A stretch of 11,498 bases of DNA from Deltaproteobacteria bacterium (GTDB lineage Bacteria; Myxococcota; Myxococcia; Myxococcales; 40CM-4-68-19), in the NCBI GenBank assembly GCA_005879095.1, contig VBLM01000153.1, positions 1 through 11,498 of the forward strand. Reading direction: 5' to 3'. Shown in pieces: positions 1 to 10,186 of this stretch (the stretch's first letter is position 1; each line of letters opens with the position of its first letter). The notes under the pieces are model-generated. The model was not told the origin of the DNA, searched no databases, and was given only the letters and a program-made list of their open reading frames with translations. The position numbers and the translations under genes are program-made.

Positions 1-1890
1 GCAGGCATCGCCGAGGTGCAACTCGAGCGGACGCAAGAGGTCCCGGCAGTGCCGGATTGTCTCCGGAGAGCGGCCGAAGGCGCAGAGGTACGCGCGCACG
101 AACGGGCCCAGGAGCCACGGCCAGACCGTGCCCTGATGATAGCCCCCGTCGCGCTCGGCGGGCCCGCCACCGTAGTGCGGGACGTACCCGCGTTCCTCGG
201 GCCCCAGGGTTCGCAGGCCGAACGGCGTGAGCAGTTTCTCCTCGACGACGCGCACCACCGACTCGCGCTGTTCGGGGGAGAGAAGCGGGAAGGGCAGCGA
301 CAGCGCAAAGAGCTGGTTCGGCCGCAAGGTCGGATCGCCGACGACATCGTCGAGGTGCCCACGGTCCTGGTTCCAGAAGCTCTTCTCGAAGGAGGACTTG
401 ACGAGATCCGCTTCCGTGGCGAACTGCTTGGCGGCCGGCGCGTCGCCCAGCGCCCCGCCCCACATCGCCATCAACCGGAGCGCGTTGTACCAGAGCGCGT
501 TGATCTCGACCGGCTTGCCATGGCGCGGGGTGATCACCTTGTCGCCAACCCGCGCGTCCATCCAGGTCAGTTGCACGCCAGGCGCGCCGGCGGAAAGCAG
601 GTGGTCTGCCGGATCGACGTGGATCCCGTGGTGCGTTCCCTCGCGATGCCAGCGAACGATCTCCTTCGCCGCGGGATAGAACTCCCCCCGGAGGAAGCGG
701 ACGTCGCCGCTCGTCTTCACGTACGCGTGGACTGCCTGGAACATCCACAGCGTGGCGTCCACCGTGTTGTACTCGGGCTTGTCGCCGGGCCGGTCGGGGA
801 ACGCGTTGGGGATCAGGCCCCGATCGACGTGCGCGAGAAAGCCGCGCAGCACCTCGCGAGCCTCCGGCAGCCTGTTGCGGGCGATCAGCAGGCCGGGCAG
901 GGAGATCATGGTGTCGCGGCCCCAGTCGGTGAACCAGGGATAGCCGGCGATGATGGTTGGCTCGTTGACGGCCCGGCGCACGACGAACTGGTCGGCCGCG
1001 AGCTCGAGGCGGGCCAGGAAGGGATCTTCGCTGCGCGTGCGGCGCTGCTCGCGCGCGGCGGCCGCAAGCTGGGCCACCTCCTCTGCATCGAAGGGGCGCG
1101 CGCCCAGCGTCGCCGCGATGAACACCGGCTTGTCCTGGTCCAGCTCGAAGCTGAGCGTGCCGAGCTTCCACAGGTCCTCACGAAAATCGAGGCCGCGGTC
1201 GAGTTCGGCGAGGTACTCGGTGTCGTGATACCAGCAACCGTCCCTCGTCACCTGCGCGCCGGCGCTCATGTGAAGCGACATCTCGGGCAGCCCGCGGTAC
1301 GGACGGGTTCGCAAGATCACCGCGCCTGAAGAGCGCTCCATGCGCACGTTCCCGTCCAGAGCGGGATTTGCATGGCTCAGCGAGTGATAGTCGCGGAACG
1401 CCAGAAACGGAGCGACCGAAATTCGTCGAGGCCGCGTCGAGCGATAAGTGATCACCACCGTCTGCTCGCCCGGTACGAGGAAGAGCTGCTTCTCCACGTG
1501 GGCGCCGCCGACGTCGTAGACCCAGGTCGGAAACGGATCGAGCCGGAACTCGACCAGGTGAGCATGTCCCTGCGGCGAGAGCGTGCCGGGATACTGGTTG
1601 GTGGCGAGCGGCACCTCGGGAACGCCGTCGCCGGAGATCACTTCGTCGAGGCGCGAGAGCAGCACATGACGGTCCACCGGCGGCCGCAGCGACGCCACCA
1701 GAAGACCGTGGTAGCGGCGGGTGTTGGTGCCGGCGACGGTGCCCATGGCGAAGCCGCCCACGCCGTTGGTTTCCAGCCACTCCAGCCGCGACGAGCGGGC
1801 GTGGTCCTGGCACACCTTTCGCCCCACGCTGAGCGGCGGCAGGGGGCGCGTGTGGGGGGATGGGAACACTGCGTCGGGCTGGACTCGCAT
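1..1890 (-). CDS. Glycogen debranching enzyme / amylo-alpha-1,6-glucosidase (3' end outside window)
   Basis: Seen: the frame is open from an ATG at 1890 to the left edge, giving 630 residues without a stop. It carries hallmark segments of bacterial glycogen-debranching enzymes: GYPWFTDWGRDTMISLPG (316-333), EYNTVDATLWMFQ (373-385), TWMDARVGDKV (442-452), VEINALWYNAL (461-471) and YHQGTVWPWLLGPF (584-597). Residues 1-290 form the beta-rich N-terminal domain (NGVGGFAMGTVAGTNTRRYHG, quoted here as its NGVGGFAMG start, 42-50) and the rest is the (alpha/alpha)6 barrel. Known: the family hydrolyses alpha-1,6 branch points of glycogen-like glucans in the cytosol; members are usually a little longer than 630 residues, so only a short C-terminus is missing. 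Start choice: the ATG at 1890 has GGAG seven bases upstream, whereas the in-frame ATG at 1896 forms an ATGA overlap with the stop of the upstream glucosidase but sits almost on the Shine-Dalgarno. No signal peptide is seen. Confidence 0.93.
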   Translation of the reverse strand, partial: MRVQPDAVFPSPHTRPLPPLSVGRKVCQDHARSSRLEWLETNGVGGFAMGTVAGTNTRRYHGLLVASLRPPVDRHVLLSRLDEVISGDGVPEVPLATNQYPGTLSPQGHAHLVEFRLDPFPTWVYDVGGAHVEKQLFLVPGEQTVVITYRSTRPRRISVAPFLAFRDYHSLSHANPALDGNVRMERSSGAVILRTRPYRGLPEMSLHMSAGAQVTRDGCWYHDTEYLAELDRGLDFREDLWKLGTLSFELDQDKPVFIAATLGARPFDAEEVAQLAAAAREQRRTRSEDPFLARLELAADQFVVRRAVNEPTIIAGYPWFTDWGRDTMISLPGLLIARNRLPEAREVLRGFLAHVDRGLIPNAFPDRPGDKPEYNTVDATLWMFQAVHAYVKTSGDVRFLRGEFYPAAKEIVRWHREGTHHGIHVDPADHLLSAGAPGVQLTWMDARVGDKVITPRHGKPVEINALWYNALRLMAMWGGALGDAPAAKQFATEADLVKSSFEKSFWNQDRGHLDDVVGDPTLRPNQLFALSLPFPLLSPEQRESVVRVVEEKLLTPFGLRTLGPEERGYVPHYGGGPAERDGGYHQGTVWPWLLGPFVRAYLCAFGRSPETIRHCRDLLRPLELHLGDAC

Positions 1891-1892
1891 CG

Positions 1893-4478
<2,586 letters not shown>

Positions 4479-4512
4479 GGTTCCTTTCAGGTACGTCGAG
4501 GCGGGCGAATCG

Positions 4513-5529
4513 TTACTCGGATGCGAGCTGCAAGACGTGTCCGTCGGGATCGCGCGCGAGAAAGGCGCGCGAATAGCCCAGCCGCGTGTCGGAAAGCGAA
4601 ACCGACGCCGCTCGCAGCACGCGCGCGGCCGAGCCCAGGTCGGAGGTGAACAGTGTCGTCTGCCAGTGGATCAGATCGTTGGCGCGTTCGTCGGCCGGCA
4701 TGGGTCGCCCGTCGCGCGGCGCCAGGTACTCGAGCAGCTCCACGCCGGGCCCGGTGGCCCCGCGGAGCGTGGTGATGCGCAGCCGCGCGCCGAAGACGTT
4801 AGTCAGGTGCTCCTGTTCCGTGCCCCAGTTCTCGCTGGTTCTGGCGACATGAAGCCCCAGCATGTCACGATAGAACGCCAGGCTGACATCGGTGTCGCCC
4901 ACCACGATGGCGGTGTGGTCGACGCCGAGGAAGAGCCTGTCCGCCGACTGCCAGCGCGCGTCGCCCTTGCCGCGCGGAAACTGCAGCACCTCGAGGACGT
5001 GACGGTCGGGATCGCGGAAGTAGAAGGCGCGGATCCCGCCCGCGTTCGGGTTCCAGTCAGGCAGGCGCTGCGGGCCTGTCGACGCATGCTCGACGCGCGC
5101 CACCCGGAGCGCGGCATAGGCCCGGTCCATGTCGGAAACGACGATGGCGACGTGCTGGAACGAACGATCGTTGCTGCGCGCGTCGGGCGGAGCGGGGCGG
5201 CCGCGCGGAGCCAGGTACTCGGTGAGGTCGAGACACTCGCGCCCGAGCCGGACGCGGACTGTCCGCGTGCGCGCGCCGAAGACGCCCTCCAGCTGCTCGA
5301 TTGGCTCACCGGCCTGTTCGACCTCCGCTGTCTTTTCGAAGGAAAGCACGCGTGTGTAGAAATCCGCCGAGCGGTCCGCGTCCGAGACGGTGAGACCGAC
5401 GCACCCGACCGCGCGGATCAGAGGCAGCGGCTCCGCGTGCGCGGTGGAAATGCAGCTGCGCGTTCCGCCCGCGATCAGGGACGTGAGCGCGAGGAGGAAT
5501 GCCCAGCCGGTTCGGGGGAGAATGTTCAT
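4513..5529 (-). CDS. Exported protein with two VOC (glyoxalase/bleomycin-resistance) domains
   Basis: Seen: from the ATG at 5529 the protein has 338 residues; an in-frame GTG at 5544 would add five (MRLLS). Neither start has a clear Shine-Dalgarno; ATG is chosen as the stronger codon. The N-terminus is a Sec-type signal peptide with likely cleavage after STAHA. Two tandem glyoxalase-fold repeats follow (numbering from GTG 5544): 41-190 ([32 protein letters not shown]) and 205-343 ([31 protein letters not shown]). At the usual VOC metal-ligand positions domain 1 shows C48, E109, H131, E185 and domain 2 shows H210, E272, H293, Q339. Known: VOC proteins are metal-dependent lyases, isomerases, dioxygenases or binding proteins; the reaction cannot be assigned. 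The gene lies 34 bp before the GH63 gene and may be co-transcribed with it. Confidence 0.85.
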   Translation of the reverse strand: MNILPRTGWAFLLALTSLIAGGTRSCISTAHAEPLPLIRAVGCVGLTVSDADRSADFYTRVLSFEKTAEVEQAGEPIEQLEGVFGARTRTVRVRLGRECLDLTEYLAPRGRPAPPDARSNDRSFQHVAIVVSDMDRAYAALRVARVEHASTGPQRLPDWNPNAGGIRAFYFRDPDRHVLEVLQFPRGKGDARWQSADRLFLGVDHTAIVVGDTDVSLAFYRDMLGLHVARTSENWGTEQEHLTNVFGARLRITTLRGATGPGVELLEYLAPRDGRPMPADERANDLIHWQTTLFTSDLGSAARVLRAASVSLSDTRLGYSRAFLARDPDGHVLQLASE

Positions 5530-5544
5530 GCTCAGGAGTCGCAC

Positions 5545-5657
5545 GCGCGCGCGGATTCGTTACGCAGGACAGACCATTCCGGGAGGCCCTCGAAGAGAAG
5601 CGCGCGTGGCAAGCCCAGTGGCTCGCCCGCGCGCGCGATCTCTGCGAGTGCTGAAAG
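5545..5657. other. Spacer between lipoprotein and VOC genes
   Basis: This 113-bp gap should hold a promoter or terminator, but I see neither clearly. It contains one CGTTACG heptamer (5558-5564). On the + strand a 25-codon open run ends at TGA 5652-5654 with normal-looking amino-acid usage (FREALEEKRAWQAQWL) but no start codon, perhaps a gene remnant or chance. Confidence 0.35.
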
Positions 5658-6053
5658 CTACGGGACCACCGCGACGTAGGGATCCACGCGCGTCAGCGTG
5701 AACTGGCCCGAAGCCGTCCCGGAGGCGGTGTCCGTCACCGATCCGGCGATTGTGCGGCCGCTGACGTGCCCGTCGAAGCTGAGCGTCTTCAGCTGGAACC
5801 GCACCGCGTCGCCGTTCACGTCGACGCGATCAATCATGATACCGGGCTGCGATTCGAGGGACATCCAGCTCCCAGCGTAGGTGCCGTCCTGGTTGGCGAT
5901 GTCGAGCGCGAGCGGCCGCTGCCAGCCGTCGCGGTCGATCGCGCCCATCCAGTGGCCGGACACCTTCTCCTGCGCTTGCTTGCCGGACTGCGAAACGCCC
6001 GCGCATCCCGCCGCAGCGGCGAGCGCGAACGCGATCCAGGTCATCTTCTTCAT
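5658..6053 (-). CDS. Small putative lipoprotein with a beta-rich domain
   Basis: Seen: 131 residues from the ATG at 6053, preceded by GGGAG with a six-base spacer, and overlapping the stop of the MNIO fusion gene as ATGA (6050-6053). This overlap and the Shine-Dalgarno decide the start; the same frame stays open upstream to 6521, but that stretch is antisense-like sequence inside the neighbour. MKKMTWIAFALAAAAGC is a lipoprotein signal peptide with lipobox AAGC and the lipidated Cys at position 17. The mature part begins VSGHWMGAIDRDGW, then shows alternating short strands (TYAGSWMSLE, VRFQLKTLSFDG, TIAGSVTDTASG, GQFTLTRV). This resembles the small beta-sandwich or lipocalin-like domains sometimes found before hydrolases, but I do not recognise a named family. 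Inference: it is anchored in the envelope and, by coupling, made together with the MNIO protein. Function unknown. Confidence 0.82.
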   Translation of the reverse strand: MKKMTWIAFALAAAAGCAGVSQSGKQAQEKVSGHWMGAIDRDGWQRPLALDIANQDGTYAGSWMSLESQPGIMIDRVDVNGDAVRFQLKTLSFDGHVSGRTIAGSVTDTASGTASGQFTLTRVDPYVAVVP

Positions 6054-7792
6054 CGTGATCTCCCGTGACCGGAAAAGGCCGGTCGCTTCTCCTGAGTCGT
6101 CTTCGACCAGCGCGGCGTTACGCCGGTGAAGCGAATCTTCTGGATCACGCCGTCGCGCACCCACTGCGCGAACCAGGCGGAAACGCGTGCCGGGTACCTG
6201 ATCCGCTCGCAGGCTTCGCCTAGCGTTACCCCGTCGCGCAGCGCGGAGAGGGTGGCGAAAGCTGCCGGCGGGAGCCGGTCGACTCGAACTCCTTCGGGGG
6301 CACGGCGGACGATCAAGAAGGAACGCCTGCGTGCGCGCAGCACGCGGCTGCCCCGGCGCTCCGGAAGATCGCGATCGGCCCAGAGACGATCGACGGGCCA
6401 CCTGGTCCGGAGCAGCGCAACCGATGAGTCCAGATCCGCGCGCGCGTCCGCCCATTCTCCCGTCGCGCCGATTCCTGCAGTTTCGCGCGGCGGACCCAGG
6501 AGCGCCTGAAGCGCGCTCCACTCGAGCTGCGCCAGCTCGGGAAGAAAGGGCAGCATGCGCGAAAGACCATGCCGCGAGAGGAAGCCAGGGAGCTGCTCGC
6601 CGAGCGCCGCGAGCGTGGGCTCATGTGACGACTGCTCGACGAGATATTCCGCCACCAGCCGATGAAACGCGTGCTCGCCCACCGCCCTGCGCACCGCGCG
6701 AAAGTCGCTGGCAAGAGAATCGCGGATGCGGAGGAAGTACGCGTTCGCGTAGATGCCGAGCCGATCCTCGCCGCCGACCACCCGGCCGAACAGGCGCGGC
6801 TTCGGCTCTTGCGCGCGGCGCGGACCCGATCCGTTGTCGAGCGCACCGCGGACGCCGCGAGGATCCGTCAGCATCCAGCGCATCCAGCGCTGCAGCCTGG
6901 CCAGCGGGGGTCCGCCGACCTCGATCGCAGCCGTGGCTCGGCGCGGTTGTGCCTGAAAAGAAGGCGTGCGCTGCAGCGCCGATCGCTGCACGTCCGCGGC
7001 GACCCGGGCTTCGTGGAGCAGTTCCGCGAACGGCGGGATCTGCTCGTCCCACTCGATCATCGTCGGCACCGCGCCGAACCTGCGCACCGCTTCCGCGTAG
7101 AGCTGCAGCACGGGAGCAGAGACGGGATGGTCGTGTGTGTCGATCAGGACCGGACCATGCGTCGAGTAGCCCGCGAGGTGGATCTGCTGCACGGCCTTTC
7201 GCGGCAGACCGCGTAAAAACTCCGCCGGATCGAATCCCTGGTTCACCGCGCTCACGTAGACGTTGTTGACGTCGAGGAGCAGCCCGCAGCCGGTGCGTCG
7301 CACCAACTCGGCCAGGAATTCCCACTCGCGCATCGTGGAATGCGCGTAGGTCAGGTAGCTCGACACGTTCTCGACCAGCAGCGGCCTGCCGAGTGCGTCC
7401 TGGACCTGCGCGATTCGCGACGCCAGGTGGCGCAACGACTCTGAAGTGAAGGGCAGCGGCAAAAGGTCGTGCAGGTTCTCCGCGGCCACTCCCGTCCAGC
7501 AGAGGTGGTCGGACATCCAGAGCGGCTGCACGCGATCGGCGAGAGCGCCCAGCCGGCGCAAGTAGTCGCGATCGATCGGGTCGGCGGACCCGAGGTTCAT
7601 CGACACGCCGTGCAGCAGGATGGGGTAGTGCGCGCGGACCCGCTCGAGGATCTCCAGCGGACGGCCGCCGCCGCCCTCGCGCAGCCCCATGTAGTTCTCG
7701 GAGATCACCTCGAAGAAAGGCACCGCAGGCAGGGTGGACAGCACCTCCCCGTAGTGCTGCGGGCGCAGGCCGAGCCCCACCCCCGCGATCAC
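6050..7792 (-). CDS. bufBC: DUF692 (MNIO oxidase, BufB/MbnB family) fused to DUF2063 (BufC-like), 580 aa
   Basis: Seen: GTG start at 7792 with GGGAG seven bases upstream. Residues 1-270 are a DUF692 TIM-barrel opening with GVGLGLRPQHY (4-14). Expected iron-ligand motifs are all present: LLHGVSMNLGS (H61), SDHLCW (H96), LVENVSSY (E141), LLLDVNNVYVSA (D174, N176/N177), IHLAGY (H205), DTHDHP (D218, H220) and IEWDE (E247). After an Arg/Ala/Pro-rich linker (~270-295), residues 296-580 carry a DUF2063 module (RLGIYANAYFLRIRDSLASD at 344-363). Known: MNIO enzymes use two or three irons and O2 to modify Cys residues of RiPP precursors, usually with a separate partner protein for substrate binding; DUF2063 proteins (BufC) are such partners in bufferin clusters. 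Inference: this single chain both binds and oxidises the Cys-rich peptide encoded at 10187-10480. It overlaps the broken SMP-30 gene (GTGA) and the lipoprotein gene (ATGA). Confidence 0.92.
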   Translation of the reverse strand: MIAGVGLGLRPQHYGEVLSTLPAVPFFEVISENYMGLREGGGGRPLEILERVRAHYPILLHGVSMNLGSADPIDRDYLRRLGALADRVQPLWMSDHLCWTGVAAENLHDLLPLPFTSESLRHLASRIAQVQDALGRPLLVENVSSYLTYAHSTMREWEFLAELVRRTGCGLLLDVNNVYVSAVNQGFDPAEFLRGLPRKAVQQIHLAGYSTHGPVLIDTHDHPVSAPVLQLYAEAVRRFGAVPTMIEWDEQIPPFAELLHEARVAADVQRSALQRTPSFQAQPRRATAAIEVGGPPLARLQRWMRWMLTDPRGVRGALDNGSGPRRAQEPKPRLFGRVVGGEDRLGIYANAYFLRIRDSLASDFRAVRRAVGEHAFHRLVAEYLVEQSSHEPTLAALGEQLPGFLSRHGLSRMLPFLPELAQLEWSALQALLGPPRETAGIGATGEWADARADLDSSVALLRTRWPVDRLWADRDLPERRGSRVLRARRRSFLIVRRAPEGVRVDRLPPAAFATLSALRDGVTLGEACERIRYPARVSAWFAQWVRDGVIQKIRFTGVTPRWSKTTQEKRPAFSGHGRSR

Positions 7793-8373
7793 GGGGCCGC
7801 TCCCGCGACTCGAACGGGCCCGCCCGGGCGGATCCCGGGAACGGAGAGGCGAATGCGATAGAGCGCCGTTCGCCCCACGCCATGTTCGCGGCGAGCTGCT
7901 CCGGAACGATGGTCCCGAGATGCTTGCCCTCGGGTGAAAGGATCCACAAGCCGCCGGGTCCGGAGACGTACAGGGTGCCGCGCTGATCCACTTTCATGCC
8001 GTCCAGCGCTTCCTCGCCGGGCGCGGAGGTCATGTCGAAGAAGACGCGGCCACCGGAGAGCGTGCAGTCCGGCGCGACGTCGTAGCGCATGACTACCTTG
8101 CGCTGCGGGTCCCAGTTGGTGACGTAAAGGAGCTTCTCGTCGGGCGAGAAAGCGATTCCGTTGGGTCCGATCAGCTCGGTTGCGGCCAGCTTCACCTCGC
8201 CGTCCTTGACGCAGAAGACGCCGCTGAACGGCAGCTCCTTGCGCGGATCGTCGTAGACGCGCGGCAGCCCGAACGGTGGGTCGGTGAAGTAGAGCGCGCC
8301 GTCCGAGCGGTAGACGAGGTCGTTGGGGCTGTTGAGGCGCTTGCCCTGGTAGCGATCGGCGAGCACCGTGAGC
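7789..8373 (-). pseudogene. 3' part of a broken SMP-30/gluconolactonase-like gene
   Basis: Seen: after a frame change near 8374 the SMP-30 beta-propeller continues with LTVLADRYQGKRLNSPNDLV, YFTDPPFGLPRVYDDPRKEL, YVTNWDPQRKVVMRYDV, DGMKVDQRGTLYVSGPGGLW and ends the frame's homology at ANMAWGE near 7872. A second frame change there leads into LYRIRLSVPGIRP and a stop TGA at 7789-7791. Known: relatives carry about twenty residues between the NGLTL and LTVLADRY segments, and about ten between AWG and LYRIRL; both stretches are missing here. Each loss is therefore a short deletion that also changes the frame. The stop overlaps the GTG of the MNIO fusion gene, which shows that an intact ancestor was translationally coupled to it. 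The lengths of the missing stretches come from memory of the family, not from an alignment. Confidence 0.8.
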
Positions 8374-9294
8374 CGTCGGGGCTCAGGGTCAGGCCGTTGG
8401 AGCCGGGCTGGTGGTACTCACCGATGTTCGCGCCTTTGTAGCCGCTCTTGGTGCGATACACGGACACCTGACCGTCCGACGTCCAGCGATAGATGCGGTT
8501 CGCGTTGGGATCGCTGAAGAGCAGGTATCCATCGGGATGCCACACCGGGCCTTCGAGGAACTCGAATCCATCGGCCAGCTTCTCGATGCGGGCGTCCGCC
8601 GGGAGCAGCGCGTCGACCGCGGGATCGAGGCGGACGATCGACCCGAAGCTGCGAGTGTCGGCCGACGGCCGGTGCAACTCGAGCGTGGCCGAGCGGATCC
8701 AGAGGAAATTGTCCGGGCCTACGGAGAGCGGTCCGTTGGCGGCAAAGACGGCGATGTGGAATTGCTGTCCCGGCCTCGCGTCGCGGGTTAGGACGACCCG
8801 ATTGGGTGCGTTGAAGCCACGGACTACCGCGCCGCCACTCTGGCCGAGCGTCGGAGAGAGCTTTCCGTCGACCCACACCTCGGCGTAGTCGTCGACCACC
8901 ACTTCGAACACCAGCGTGCCGCCCTTCACCTCGGTGGTTCCGATGCGCTCCGGGAGGGCGAGGGCGAGGCGGTACCATCCGAAGCAGACCTTGCCGTTGC
9001 CCCGTCGCTGCTCGAGGCCGGTCGCGGGGACTGCCTCCCACGCCGAGTCGTCCGCATCGGCGCGCGGAGCAAACTGCAGCGAGCGCACCGGCTTGCCGGA
9101 AGCGCGCAGGTCGGGGCCGGCCGCGCGCGCATCCACTGCAATCAAGGAAGCGTCCTCCAGGCGCCGGACACCGATGCGAGCGCGGCCGGATCGGCGAGAT
9201 CGACGATGGCTGCCGGCAGGCGGTAAGCGTCGTCGTACGGCGCCGGGGCGATCGGCGCCGCGAAAAGCATCGCGAGCAGCGTGAGCGCGCCCAT
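8192..9294 (-). pseudogene. 5' part of a broken SMP-30/gluconolactonase-like gene, with signal peptide
   Basis: Seen: an ATG at 9294 overlaps the cupin stop as TGATG, with AAGG upstream, and encodes a signal peptide (MGALTLLAMLFAAPIAPA) then VDLADPAAL. This frame stops at 9142-9144 after 50 codons. The homologous sequence continues in another frame from about 9155 (DASLIAVDARAAGPDLRASG), so 1, 4 or 7 bases are missing at 9151-9159. That second frame encodes a galactose-binding-like domain (NGKVCFGWYRLALALPERIG, DDYAEVWVDGKL) and the start of the propeller (GFEFLEGPVWHPDGYLLFSD, GEYHQPGSNGLTLSPDG). It loses homology near 8374 and runs out of phase to 8192. Known: SMP-30/gluconolactonase/LRE proteins are calcium-dependent lactonases; this version is of the secreted type. 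As written it cannot make a full protein, so it is either a pseudogene or contains assembly errors. Confidence 0.8.
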
Positions 9295-9641
9295 CACCGC
9301 ACCTTGACGACGTAGTAGTCGAACGGCGCCGAAGCCTGCTGGAACCAGTGGGGCACGCCACTCGGCACCACCATCACGTCGCCTTCGGCGAGATGGCGCA
9401 CGTCACCGCCTTGAAGGCCCGTGCCGCGGATTTCGTCGGGCTCGGTGCTCTGGCCGTCGATCACGGTCCCGCCGGTCACCAGCGTCGCCTTGCCATGCAG
9501 CACGTGAATGATGTCCGTGTCGCGCAGGTGCACCTCGGCCTTGCCGGCGCCGTCGCGGTGGCTGGCGTGCACCTTGTAGTTCGCAACCTCGACCAGCGGC
9601 CGGCCCTTGACGAAGGCTTCCGCGACTTCCGCGCCCCGCAA
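9294..9641 (-). pseudogene. Cupin half of a frameshifted GlcG-cupin gene
   Basis: Seen: the frame encodes a complete small cupin domain: VEVANYKVHASHRDG, then HLRDTDIIHVLHGKATLVTG, LAEGDVMVVPSGVPHWF and YYVVKVR before TGA at 9294-9296. The domain keeps the cupin pattern of an acidic/His first motif and a G-(D)-x6-P-x-G-x-P-H second motif. In this frame the only start near the domain is a TTG at 9641 with no convincing ribosome-binding site; upstream codons continue the reading (ASITY) until the break near 9655. Inference: the domain was originally translated as the C-terminal part of the GlcG-like gene, and the break has cut it off. Known: cupins of this sort bind metals and small ligands; the substrate is unknown. 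An alternative is a separate cupin gene with a weak TTG start. Confidence 0.72.
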
Positions 9642-10093
9642 GTAGGTGATGGACGCTCCTCGTCCTGCTGCGCGCTGTTCGCGCCGCTGACACCGATCGC
9701 GCCAACGATCTGGCCGTCGATGACGATCGGCACGCCGCCGATCAGCGGCGTGAAATCGTCGAGTGCGGCCATCGCGGTTCGACTCTTGTTGATCAGCTCC
9801 TCGAAGAAACGGGTCGGTTTCTTGAACAGTGCCGCGGTGCGCGCCTTGCCGATCGAGATCCGGGCGCCGGCGGCGAACGTGCCTTCGAGTCGCTCGAGCG
9901 CGATCAGGTTTCCGCCGTCATCGACCACGGCGATGATGCCGCCGGCCTTGTCGCGCCGGGCCTCCGCTTCCGCGGCGGCGATGGCGCGGCGGGCGCCTTC
10001 CAGCGTAAGGACCTTCTTCTCCACTACCTGCGCGCGCGCAGGTCCGACTACCACCGCGGCGAGCGCGGCGGCGACGAGCATTGCCCGGATCAT
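9476..10093 (-). pseudogene. GlcG/HbpS-like (heme-binding family) half of a frameshifted GlcG-cupin gene
   Basis: Seen: ATG at 10093 behind AAAGGTG. A signal peptide (MIRAMLVAAALAAVVVGPARA) is followed by a GlcG/HbpS domain: VLTLEGARRAIAAAEAEA, GIIAVVDDGGNLIALERLEG, ISIGKARTAALF, GGVPIVIDGQIVGAIGVSGA. Homology runs to SAQQDEE near 9657. From there the frame continues out of phase to a stop at 9476, giving an unrelated Arg/Ser-rich tail. The stretch usually following AQQDEE in this family (roughly a dozen residues, often Ala-rich) is missing, and the cupin domain follows in another frame. This indicates a short deletion of a length not divisible by three. Known: HbpS/GlcG-type proteins bind heme or cobalamin or are sensors; role here unknown. 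The first ~145 residues could still be made with a wrong tail. Confidence 0.78.
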
Positions 10094-10106
10094 CGGAGCA
10101 CCTTTC

Positions 10107-10123
10107 GCGCGCCGATGGCGCGC
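10107..10123 (-). other. Hairpin directly upstream of the GlcG ribosome-binding site
   Basis: Perfect seven-base arms (GCGCGCC 10107-10113, GGCGCGC 10117-10123) with a three-base loop. On the leftward mRNA it ends one base before the AAAGG of the GlcG-like gene, so it could limit translation or stabilise a processed 5' end downstream of the precursor gene. Confidence 0.45.
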
Positions 10124-10140
10124 AGCAAGAGAAGACAGCA

Positions 10141-10177
10141 CGCGGCGCCGCGGCCGGGGGAGAGCCGCGACGCCGCG
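10141..10177 (-). terminator. Strong GC hairpin just after the precursor stop (attenuator or weak terminator)
   Basis: Seven base pairs (CGCGGCG 10141-10147 with CGCCGCG 10171-10177), a 2x2 internal loop, then five pairs (10150-10154 with 10164-10168) around a nine-base loop. It begins ten bases past the precursor stop codon. On the leftward transcript it is followed by a pyrimidine-rich stretch (TGTCTTCTCTTG) rather than a clean T-run, so partial termination or 3'-end protection of the precursor mRNA is more likely than full termination. Confidence 0.55.
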
Positions 10178-10186
10178 CTCGAGCCA

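Noticed and set aside
6054..6521. Long N-terminal extension of the lipoprotein frame
   Set aside because: It overlaps the MNIO fusion gene in another frame and lacks protein-like composition; the ATG at 6053 has a Shine-Dalgarno and begins a lipoprotein signal peptide.
6621..7788. Continuation of the SMP-30 3' frame into the MNIO gene
   Set aside because: After 7872 the frame leaves SMP-30 homology and becomes Arg/Pro/Ala-rich sequence overlapping a clearly real gene; the true end lies in another frame at 7789.
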